Shown here: positions 1-5,252 of the stretch, one piece after another
Position numbering within the stretch: the stretch's first letter is position 1
Layout of the letters: every line of letters starts with the position of its first letter
Source: CAWKEY01 sp963848675
GTDB lineage: Bacteria > Pseudomonadota > Gammaproteobacteria > Methylococcales > Methylomonadaceae
Reading direction: 5' to 3'
Length of the DNA: 8,950 nt
NCBI GenBank assembly: GCA_963848675.1
Contig: CAWKEY010000016.1
Span: 1 to 8,950 of the forward strand
Translations under genes and position numbers: made by a program
The notes under the pieces: model-generated
The model's input: only the letters and a program-made list of their open reading frames with translations
The model's database searches: none
What the model was told of the DNA's origin: nothing

Positions 1-296
1 CCGGGATCATCGAAGAAGCCGATGCAACACCGGAGCAAAAGGCAATTAACCTGATCAATACCGGCATTTATTGTATCAAAAAACAGTTCCTGTTGGAGGC
101 CCTGCCGAAAATCAGATCGGACAATGCCCAGGGCGAATTATACCTCACCGATGTCATGGGAATTGGATACCGGGATAAAAAGAAAATCGGGGTTCAAATC
201 GGCACTGATTGTCAGCAAATCCTGGGCGTCAACACCTGCCAGGATCTGGAATTGGTGGAGGCGATCATGAAAAAGCGGAGGCGGATTATTCCTTGA
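1..296 (+). CDS. C-terminal part of a GlmU-like sugar-phosphate nucleotidyltransferase (5' end outside the window)
   Basis: The reading frame is open from base 3 to the TGA at 294-296, giving 97 visible residues. It matches the last third of the N-acetylglucosamine-1-phosphate uridylyltransferase (GlmU N-terminal) fold. Visible signatures are an E-E-x-D-A-T-P-E-Q strand, INTGIY (the Asn that contacts the sugar nucleotide in GlmU), NAQGELYLTDV (the Glu/Tyr/Thr loop) and LGVN near the end (position of the second metal-binding Asn). In the family the enzyme joins UTP to a hexosamine 1-phosphate in the cytoplasm, feeding cell-wall or surface polysaccharide synthesis. The protein stops shortly after the GVN motif with a basic tail (KKRRR), so the left-handed beta-helix acyltransferase domain of full GlmU is absent. 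This would be a stand-alone pyrophosphorylase of about 240 residues. The sugar specificity cannot be told from this part. A ZapB-like gene follows 54 bases downstream on the same strand. Confidence 0.85.
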   Translation, partial: GIIEEADATPEQKAINLINTGIYCIKKQFLLEALPKIRSDNAQGELYLTDVMGIGYRDKKKIGVQIGTDCQQILGVNTCQDLELVEAIMKKRRRIIP

Positions 297-350
297 CTTT
301 TTGATATATTACAGATTATATTGAATTTAATTTAGTGTGAGGTACGGATT

Positions 351-779
351 TTGAATGATGAGTTGGTTTTCAGACAATTTGAAGAAATTGAACAAAAAGT
401 TGAAAGATTAATCGAAATTTGCAAAGCCCACGAGGCAGCCAATTTAGAACTTAAGTTAAAAATTAAAAGCTTAGAGGAGGAGATTCAAGGTAAGGTTGAG
501 GCGGAAAGAAGTTACGCTGAGGAGAAGGCCTTGATCCGATCAAAAATTGACGGTTTGCTGGCCCGAATAGATGTCGTGACTCGTCACGCCGAGAGTCGTG
601 CCCCGCTTGGCCAGGCGGCAGGTCGTGAATTGTGGCGACGGGTTCGGGCGAGAGGTCGGGTCTGGAGATGTCCACGCTGGGACGTCATGGGCAAATTTCG
701 CCAAAAGCTGTCGTTCTGGAAAAGTATTCTGGAGGTCTCAAAAGTGCCCAAAGAGGACAATAGGGGATCTTTCATCTAG
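351..779 (+). CDS. ZapB-like coiled-coil protein with an atypical C-terminal tail
   Basis: This 142-residue frame starts with TTG, chosen because GAGGT (339-343) sits about 7 bases upstream; no in-frame ATG is near. Residues 1 to about 75 are a charged Glu/Lys/Leu-rich heptad pattern typical of a long coiled coil, ending in RSKIDGLLARID. This resembles the small ZapB-like cell-division proteins of 70-90 residues that associate with the Z-ring, and I recall such genes beside nucleotidyltransferase genes in Desulfobacterota. After about residue 74 (base 570) the character changes abruptly. The tail is rich in Arg and Trp, has no heptads, and comes from GC-richer DNA. I read residues 1-74 as the native gene and the rest as a foreign tail created by a DNA junction, but a natural lineage-specific extension cannot be excluded. 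The family assignment is by pattern only. Confidence 0.6.
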   Translation: MNDELVFRQFEEIEQKVERLIEICKAHEAANLELKLKIKSLEEEIQGKVEAERSYAEEKALIRSKIDGLLARIDVVTRHAESRAPLGQAAGRELWRRVRARGRVWRCPRWDVMGKFRQKLSFWKSILEVSKVPKEDNRGSFI

Positions 780-982
780 GGCACGTCGACAACTATAGGG
801 CGCTCAACAGTGAATCAGCAATACCTCATATCATTTGGCTATTAGCGCACGAGCGCGGCTAGATCTCGACTTTTAAATTTAGATGAAGGTAAAAGACCAC
901 ACGCAATTCGCTGGCCATCCACAATGATTGGTAGGTCTCCCATGCCAGATGTTGCAATTTCGACATTATCGTAAAAGGCAGG

Positions 983-1729
983 TTAAGAAGGACTTGGAGT
1001 CACCACCGCCATCCAAGCACTAACAGCGACCATACCCGTGCAAATTGGAATAACTAAAAAGCAGGGCAAGATTTCTACGTACTTGAGATGCCCCTCATCT
1101 CTGATTAAATCTCTTTCCTCTAATGCAGCTTGAGTTGTCCGGAAAATACTATAGGTATTCAATGTAAATAAAATAATCCCTGTTACGAAAATGACAAGTC
1201 CACACAAGATAAGTAAGATATTGCCCAAATCATTAGTGCATTGCCAAAAATCACTACAATCAATCAGTTTCAACGTAACCAGAATTATGCCGGTGTAAAA
1301 AATTGTTGCACATACAAATGAATTTCTTAGTCCATCAAAATATGTTTTTAAAAGACTTTGAGATTTGGAGTATTCACAAAATTCGCTAGAAAATCGACAA
1401 CTACCATTGCCGCTTTCAGTTGTAGAACTAGTTCTACCATCTTGTATATTAGGCGCTCCCAGTTTGAGCATCAAAATAGTTAACAACGTTCTTCTATTGA
1501 AAATAGCAAGAGCTATCCCTAAGGCGTTGAAAATAAATGTTGCTGTGAAAGTATCACGCAGGAGGGATATATCATGCTCATTAAAAAGCTAAACCAGAAA
1601 ACTGCAACAAGGCTCAGAGCTAGCAAGATCAATCCTGATTTAATTGCAGCATAAAATTCCTGGTCGAAGAATTTATCGACTTGTATTTCACTGTGGCCTG
1701 GTTTTTTTTCTGAGATCGCTCGAGTCCAT
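983..1729 (-). pseudogene. Frameshifted multi-pass membrane protein gene, family unknown
   Basis: The intact part is a 167-residue frame (983-1486, TTG start; an ATG lies at 1471) with three clear membrane segments. Its frame stays open upstream to a TAG at 1589-1591, adding a further hydrophobic stretch (TFTATFIFNALGIALAIF). Just upstream, a different frame, open down to 1519, reads DKFFDQEFYAAIKSGLILLA and then more hydrophobic residues, another plausible membrane helix. An ATG at 1729 (MDSSDLRKK) leads into that second frame if the A8 run (1702-1709, T8 on the + strand) is shortened by one base. Together this gives about 250 residues with five membrane segments, interrupted by one shift at the A8 run and another between 1519 and 1591. 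The ATG has no good Shine-Dalgarno. After the TAA at 983-985 the same frame is open again to 842. I do not recognise the family. Bases 780-982 hold no other supported gene. Confidence 0.5.
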
Positions 1730-2270
1730 CAAACAACAGTTCGAATTCTCAAGCTAATCTAAAAATTTGGATTTGTCCAACTTAGCTCTTGAATTACTTC
1801 TGAAAGTTATTATCGAGAAAATTACAACTGACCCTACCGCGAGTCCTTTACGAAGCCACTCAATACTTTTTAGGGCACGATTCGGCCCTCCGCTATACTC
1901 ACTCAAACGGCCGCTTTGATGCGAATCCAGCCGATTTAGAATCCGGTCTTCAACGATCGCTTGCGGGAAATCTGAAAACTGAAATTCTGAAAATCTGTAA
2001 CCGAGCGTCACCGATCTCGGCGCCGTCCTGTCGGACCCGGCGGGGGCGCCACCAGGTCCCTAGATCGGCCAACTCTGGGCCAATTTCCGCCCCGGCATGC
2101 CGCCTCCATGCCGCCCCAAACGACCCCACTCCGGGCCATTCTCGAGATCTCTCGCGGTGATGACCCTAGCAGATTCTCAGAAGGTTAGAATTTCGAGGGT
2201 ACGGTGAGCGTCGCCAATAGGTACTATTCTTAACTGAGTCGTTTAATACTGGTTTACAATCTGTTTTGCC
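1730..2270. other. Intergenic stretch with no convincing gene; contains a GC-rich structured block
   Basis: No recognised gene lies here. A minus-strand frame (1754-2011, GTG start, 85 codons) has one hydrophobic segment in its second half (LAVGSVVIFSIITF). Its first half is read from unrelated GC-rich DNA and it has no clear ribosome binding site, so I do not annotate it as a gene. Bases 2011-2140 are much richer in G+C than the AT-rich DNA on both sides and carry nested inverted repeats (described separately) and near-direct repeats: actctgggccaat at 2072-2084 against actccgggccatt at 2128-2140, and catgccgcc at 2096-2104 and 2107-2115. Confidence 0.5.
2011..2068. repeat. Nested inverted repeats in a GC-rich block
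   Basis: The outer arms CCGATCT (2011-2017) and AGATCGG (2062-2068) are perfect complements. Inside them CGCCGTCC (2021-2028) can pair with GGA (2033-2035) and CGGCG (2038-2042) around a TGTC loop with a two-base bulge. As an alternative, GGCGCC at 2019-2024 pairs with GGCGCC at 2045-2050. RNA or single-stranded DNA from this segment should fold stably. No T-run follows on either side, so it is not a typical intrinsic terminator. The function is unknown. Confidence 0.5.
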
Positions 2271-2274
2271 TACG

Positions 2275-2280
2275 AGGAGG
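2275..2280 (+). promoter_or_regulatory. Strong Shine-Dalgarno that fixes the lipoprotein start
   Basis: AGGAGG lies four bases before the ATG at 2285-2287. This start opens with MKKIFYIGFFF, a lipoprotein-type signal. It shows that the true start of the following gene is at 2285, in a different frame from the downstream coding part. A weak -10-like TACAAT (2255-2260) lies upstream without a convincing -35 box. Confidence 0.75.
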
Positions 2281-2284
2281 TAGT

Positions 2285-2571
2285 ATGAAAAAAATTTTCT
2301 ATATTGGATTCTTTTTTTTGTGGTCGGATGCTCATCATTCGACGAAGATAAATTTCATAGATTGCTGGATGAAGCAGACGAAATTGCAAAAGAATGTGAA
2401 ATTTATAAGAAAGAGGTTGCCTGTAATAAGGCCGTAAATAAAGTAAGTAGGTTAAAGGATTTCATGGATGCAAATGAAGAGGCAGTCATAAAGCACTTTA
2501 AAGCTCACCCCACTGATGAAAAACTAATCTTTAGCATACAAAAAAGTCTGTCCAATATTTCAGGAAGTTAG
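2285..2571 (+). pseudogene. Small lipoprotein gene with a frame break in a T8 run
   Basis: From the ATG at 2285 the frame encodes MKKIFYIGFFFL and then runs off through TGG. The main coding frame starts reading VVGCSSFDEDKF at 2320. Adding one T to the T8 run (2312-2319) fuses them into MKKIFYIGFFFF-VVGC-SSFDEDKF: a basic N-terminus, a hydrophobic core and a lipobox with Cys16, cleavable by signal peptidase II. The mature part (about 80 residues) is hydrophilic and helical, with Cys in the stretches AKECEIY and EVACNKA, and ends at the TAA-free stop TAG (2569-2571). The family is unknown. It stands alone, 61 bases before a PIN-gene remnant. As sequenced it would not give a full lipoprotein unless the T-run length varies, slippage occurs or the read is wrong. 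A GTG start at 2320 would make a protein lacking the signal and is less likely given the strong upstream ribosome binding site. Confidence 0.6.
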
Positions 2572-2632
2572 TCTTTTTATTACTAATGTAGTGCTCTCCT
2601 GAGGTCAATCTAGATTATGAGGAGTAATTGAT

Positions 2633-2662
2633 ATGATTGTTGATTCCAATGTCTTAATTTAG
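2633..2662 (+). pseudogene. Nine-codon 5' remnant of a PIN-domain (VapC-like) gene
   Basis: GAGGAG (2619-2624) followed after eight bases by ATG gives MIVDSNVLI and then TAG at 2660. This is the usual N-terminus of PIN-domain ribonucleases, in which the Asp of the V-D-x-N-V-L-I strand is a catalytic, metal-binding residue. No other frame continues the domain beyond 2662, so the gene is cut at this point and only the translation start and first strand remain. No antitoxin gene is visible upstream. The match is short, so chance similarity is possible, but the well-placed ribosome binding site supports a real former gene. Confidence 0.4.
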
Positions 2663-2692
2663 CTTGAGAAAAAGTGCACTTGGGCCACGATA

Positions 2693-2832
2693 TTCGGGTC
2701 CGGTTCGGGAGGTTCGGATCGGGTTCGATTTCCATAACTCGTTGAACGTATTCGGCGTTTTCGTTCAGGGTCGAGCAATTTCGGGGGCAATTTCGGCAAG
2801 ATAAGTCGTGTGCGTTTCGGGATAGGTTCGGG
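2693..2832 (+). repeat. Cluster of eight TTCGG motifs, often about 11 bp apart
   Basis: TTCGG begins at 2693, 2704, 2713, 2751, 2780, 2792, 2816 and 2827, with a ninth near-copy TTCGAT at 2724. Several neighbours are 9-12 bp apart, about one helical turn, so they would face the same side of the DNA. All lie on one strand, in non-coding DNA directly left of the tRNA fragment. The arrangement resembles iterated protein-binding sites (integrase or excisionase arm sites, or iterons), but no binding protein is identified. Confidence 0.5.
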
Positions 2833-2857
2833 TGAGCCACTAAGACGAAGATTTCAT

Positions 2858-2881
2858 TGAAGAATTCGTTGAAATTCTTCA
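2858..2881. repeat. Nine-bp hairpin next to the tRNA fragment
   Basis: TGAAGAATT (2858-2866) pairs perfectly with AATTCTTCA (2873-2881) around a six-base loop, CGTTGA. No T-run follows in either direction, so it is not a standard terminator. Its place 30 bases before the tRNA fragment suggests part of an attachment region. Confidence 0.4.
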
Positions 2882-2911
2882 GCTTACGGGCCCAAAAACT
2901 CGGAGTGATTT

Positions 2912-2959
2912 GGACTGAAAATCCTCGTGTCGGTGGTTCGATTCCGCCCCTGGGCACCA
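2912..2959 (+). pseudogene. 3' half of a tRNA-Phe (GAA) gene, probable attachment-site remnant
   Basis: The 48 bases start at GGACTGAAAATCC, the inner anticodon stem and the loop with anticodon GAA. They continue through the variable loop, a T-arm GGTGG-TTCGATT-CCGCC (one G-U pair), the acceptor 3' strand CCTGGGC, discriminator A and an encoded CCA ending at 2959. Everything upstream of 2912 lacks the D-arm and the 5' acceptor strand (GCCCAGG expected). This is therefore a 3' fragment with homology starting within the anticodon stem. Tyrosine-recombinase elements that integrate into tRNA genes commonly cross over at the anticodon loop and leave exactly such a displaced 3' end at their far side. 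By that geometry the element lies to the left and the ancestral chromosome, including the mrp-like operon, to the right. The intact tRNA-Phe and any integrase are outside the window. Confidence 0.8.
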
Positions 2960-3228
2960 TTTTCCGCTGATTTTCAACGAGTTGCCTGATGGGTGGTACG
3001 AGGATTTATAGTCCTTGTGTCTATAGCCACGTGACGGGTACCGCTATTCTCTTGCTTCGATTTCTTTCAACGTCTCCCCGGACGTAGTTTTCTACATTGT
3101 CAGCCTTGGTGGTAAACCGGACGTCAGCGGAAAGCCTGAGTTGGATAGAGCGCCGATGATGCTGCTCACACCGGGGAGCAGCGCCAGCTTCGATTGAGTC
3201 GTGCACATATAGTCTGACTCAGAAATGT
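2960..3228. other. Non-coding stretch between the tRNA fragment and the mrp-like operon
   Basis: I see no supported gene. The DNA holds one arm of the 11-bp inverted repeat (2973-2983), a GC-rich hairpin (3161-3182) and a weak six-bp inverted repeat TGAGTC/GACTCA (3195-3221). A 61-codon minus-strand frame (3021-3206) has no ribosome binding site or recognisable domain and is not annotated. Confidence 0.5.
3160..3183 (-). terminator. Candidate 3' hairpin downstream of the mrp-like operon
   Basis: GCTGCTC (3161-3167) and GAGCAGC (3176-3182) form a perfect seven-bp stem with an eight-base loop, about 46 bases beyond the operon's last stop codon (TAA, 3229-3231). No U-run follows in the transcript, so it is at best an atypical terminator or an RNA-stabilising end. 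Confidence 0.25.
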
Positions 3229-4929
3229 TTAATAAATAAAACTAAGAAATAAATAACCAGCAAGAAATATCGCTACCCACATCGCCATGCTGCCAGTAGG
3301 ACGTGCACTTGTAAGCAAGCCGCTGGGCACCTGGTAAATTCCAGAAAGATAGTCCAGACATTGGTGCAATTTGGTAACAAAGGCCCGGCGTAATGCTCCA
3401 TCCAGTTTCCATGTGGCCGCGAACAGGCTTTGTATCGCAACCGGGAAAAGACGGCGATAAAACCAGTCCGCGTCCAGGTTTGTAGAGTGTAGTTCGGGGG
3501 GATATAGGCCTCTGAGGTTGAGCCAGACGAAGGCTAGCGCCGAGAAAAATAGTAGCTGGGTCTGCGCCAACACGTGAGTCGCGTCATAGGGGTTATAACC
3601 AGTGTCGTAGGGCAGCAGGGAGTATAGTGCGGCGGGATAGACGCCAATTCCGATGCACAAAACTGCGGCGATTAACATCGCCAATAACATATTGTTGGGC
3701 GGATCACTTGTACGAATGCCCGAGTCATGCGCAAAGAAAGCAAAATAGGGGATCTTGATACCGGCGTGATGAAAAACACCCGCTGAGGCAAATAACAGCA
3801 TTAACCATATCCAGTCATAACCATTTTCCAGGGCAGCGGACATCACCATGGATTTGCTGACGAAACCACTGAATAACGGGAAGGCCGAAATAGAGGCTGC
3901 CCCGACGATGCACAACACCGTGGTTTTCGGCATGGTTTTGTATAGTCCGCCCAGATCGGAGCCGTTCATGCGCCCGGTCATATGCAACACCGCCCCCATC
4001 GTCATAAACAGCAGGCCCTTGAAGATGACATCGTTAAACGCATGCGAAACAGCGCCATTGATAGCGAGCGCTGTGCCGATGCCGACACCAACGACCATAA
4101 ATCCTACCTGGTTGATCAGGCTGTAGGCCAGCACCCGGCGCAGGTCATTTTCGATCACGGCAAAGAATATCGGGAAACAGGTCATAGCCGCGCCGATATA
4201 TACCAGCAGCTCGGTACCGGGATATCCACGAGCCAACGCATAGACGGCGACCTTGGTGGTAAACGCACTGAGAAATACAGTGCCCGTTACGGTGGCCTCG
4301 GGATAGGCATCGGTGAGCCAGTTGTGCACAACTGGAAAAGCACATTTGATGCCAAAGGCGATAAAGATTAGCCATCCGGCAATACCTTCGAGGCCGATAT
4401 ATCCGAATTCCAGAGAACCGTTTTCGGCAGCATAAAACAGTGCACCGATCAGCAAAATGACACCGGACAGGACCTGGATAATAAGATAACGCATACCGGC
4501 CTGATAAGAACGTCTGGATCTGCGCGCCCAGATGAGAAATACCGACGTGAGTGCGAGGAGTTCCCAGAACACGAATAAAGTTAACAAATCGCCGGAGAAG
4601 ACAGCTCCGAGGCCGCTGCCTGCATACATTAAGGCAGCTACCTGTTGCAGGGTGTCACGTACGTGCAGCGAGTAAATAATGGCAATAAACGCGGCGATAT
4701 GAAATACATAGCCGAACATCAGGCTCAGCTTATCGACACGGTAAGGGGTGAGCTGATAATCGAAAACGGCCAACTGTAGATGAACACCTTCGGGTACCAT
4801 CCATAAATGGAGCACACTCGCGACAGGCACTGCCAGCATGATTACACCGCGCAAGGTTCCGCGGGTGACAGCAGCAAACAGGGCACCGATAAAGAAAGGC
4901 ATGAAAGGCGGTATTTCAAGCATCCACAT
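3229..4929 (-). CDS. Third antiporter-like (MrpD/NuoL-family) subunit with a long C-terminal extension
   Basis: This inner-membrane proton-conducting subunit is about 566 residues, against about 490 for ordinary MrpD. I chose the ATG at 4929 because AGGTGG (4935-4940) lies five bases before it; a GTG at 4950 would add seven residues and an ATG at 4923 would remove two. Conserved pump residues are in place: Glu123 in FWE (helix 5), Lys195 in GIK followed by VVHNWL (helix 7), Lys226 in TTKVAVY (helix 8), His296 and Lys304 in SHAFNDVIFK (helix 10) and Lys359 in GFVSK (helix 12). After the conserved domain, DADWFYRR (486-493) starts an amphipathic stretch of about 50 residues, followed by a last membrane helix (548-566). 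This recalls the lateral helix and final helix of NuoL/MrpA. The helix 7-8 loop (NWLTDAYPEATVTG) differs from both other antiporter subunits, so it is not a recent duplicate. It overlaps the preceding gene by 14 bp and is the last gene of the operon. Confidence 0.9.
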   Translation of the reverse strand: MWMLEIPPFMPFFIGALFAAVTRGTLRGVIMLAVPVASVLHLWMVPEGVHLQLAVFDYQLTPYRVDKLSLMFGYVFHIAAFIAIIYSLHVRDTLQQVAALMYAGSGLGAVFSGDLLTLFVFWELLALTSVFLIWARRSRRSYQAGMRYLIIQVLSGVILLIGALFYAAENGSLEFGYIGLEGIAGWLIFIAFGIKCAFPVVHNWLTDAYPEATVTGTVFLSAFTTKVAVYALARGYPGTELLVYIGAAMTCFPIFFAVIENDLRRVLAYSLINQVGFMVVGVGIGTALAINGAVSHAFNDVIFKGLLFMTMGAVLHMTGRMNGSDLGGLYKTMPKTTVLCIVGAASISAFPLFSGFVSKSMVMSAALENGYDWIWLMLLFASAGVFHHAGIKIPYFAFFAHDSGIRTSDPPNNMLLAMLIAAVLCIGIGVYPAALYSLLPYDTGYNPYDATHVLAQTQLLFFSALAFVWLNLRGLYPPELHSTNLDADWFYRRLFPVAIQSLFAATWKLDGALRRAFVTKLHQCLDYLSGIYQVPSGLLTSARPTGSMAMWVAIFLAGYLFLSFIY

Positions 4930-5242
4930 CTTTACCACCTGTTTCAGCACTGTACTTTTCGGTAGCGTCGGGCTTGGCGTTTATCTCCGTATCGCCCTCG
5001 TCATAGTAATCTTCCGAGCGCATGAGAAAGGTTCGCATCCATTTGGCGACCAGCACCAGGATGACGCAGCCGACAAAACCATAGATGGGATAAAAACCCC
5101 AGAGGTTTTCCCAGCTATGCATGACGTGTCTATGAATCACGAAATCCAGTGCAAAAAGCAGTACGCAACATGCAACGAGAATCTGTAAAACGCGTTTTAC
5201 ATTGCCGGGGTTATCAAAGATATATTTCTTTTCGTTTTCCAT
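4916..5242 (-). CDS. Two-helix membrane protein of unknown function inside the mrp-like operon
   Basis: The product has 108 residues. The ATG at 5242 is preceded by AGGGA (5250-5254), which overlaps the stop codon of the gene before it (gap 10 bp), so translation is probably coupled. The N-terminus is polar (KKYIFDNPGNVKRV), then come helix 1 (about 17-37), a short His-rich loop (HRHVMHSW), helix 2 (about 47-69), a basic KWMR boundary and an acidic tail (SEDYYDEGDTE onward, about 32 residues). By the positive-inside rule the Lys/Arg-rich ends suggest that both termini are cytoplasmic. It has no counterpart in the canonical mrpABCDEFG operon. Its position between two antiporter-like subunits suggests an accessory subunit or assembly factor; this is inference. 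I recall similar uncharacterised proteins in proteobacterial clusters of this type. Confidence 0.85.
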   Translation of the reverse strand: MENEKKYIFDNPGNVKRVLQILVACCVLLFALDFVIHRHVMHSWENLWGFYPIYGFVGCVILVLVAKWMRTFLMRSEDYYDEGDTEINAKPDATEKYSAETGGKDVDA

Positions 5243-5252
5243 GAGTCAGTCC

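Larger units (their letters stand above)
2736..2983. repeat. 11-bp inverted repeat bracketing the tRNA fragment
   Basis: AACTCGTTGAA at 2736-2746 recurs as its exact reverse complement TTCAACGAGTT at 2973-2983. An 8-bp copy of the core, TCGTTGAA, lies between them at 2866-2873. The tRNA-Phe fragment (2912-2959) lies between the arms. Inverted arm-type sites around a tRNA core are expected at tyrosine-integrase attachment regions; the assignment is an inference. Confidence 0.4.

Noticed and set aside
744..784. GTGCCC/GGGCAC inverted repeat at the end of the ZapB-like gene
   Set aside because: Only six bp with a 29-base loop and no T-run.
463..798. Several overlapping frames on both strands across the ZapB-like tail
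   Set aside because: They are shadows of one another in GC-richer DNA; only the frame continuing the coiled coil has a supported start.
1754..2011. An 85-codon minus-strand frame with one hydrophobic segment
   Set aside because: It starts with GTG without a ribosome binding site, its first half is GC-rich intergenic DNA and I recognise no family.
2610..2960. A 116-codon minus-strand frame beginning VPRGGIEPPTRGFS
   Set aside because: This opening is the familiar antisense translation of a tRNA 3' end; the frame crosses the tRNA-Phe fragment and the repeat array and has no ribosome binding site.
2993..3020. A second anticodon-arm-like hairpin (GAGGA, 7-base loop, TCCTT) followed by GTGTC
   Set aside because: It resembles a tRNA anticodon arm, but no T-arm or acceptor follows; probably chance or too decayed to call.
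3021..3206. A 61-codon minus-strand frame containing DVRFTTKAD
   Set aside because: There is no ribosome binding site or domain. Similar short stretches turn up as spurious translations of intergenic repeats in proteobacteria, so I treat it as non-coding.
3195..3221. TGAGTC/GACTCA inverted repeat just after the operon
   Set aside because: The stem is only six bp with a 15-base loop and no U-run, too weak for a terminator.
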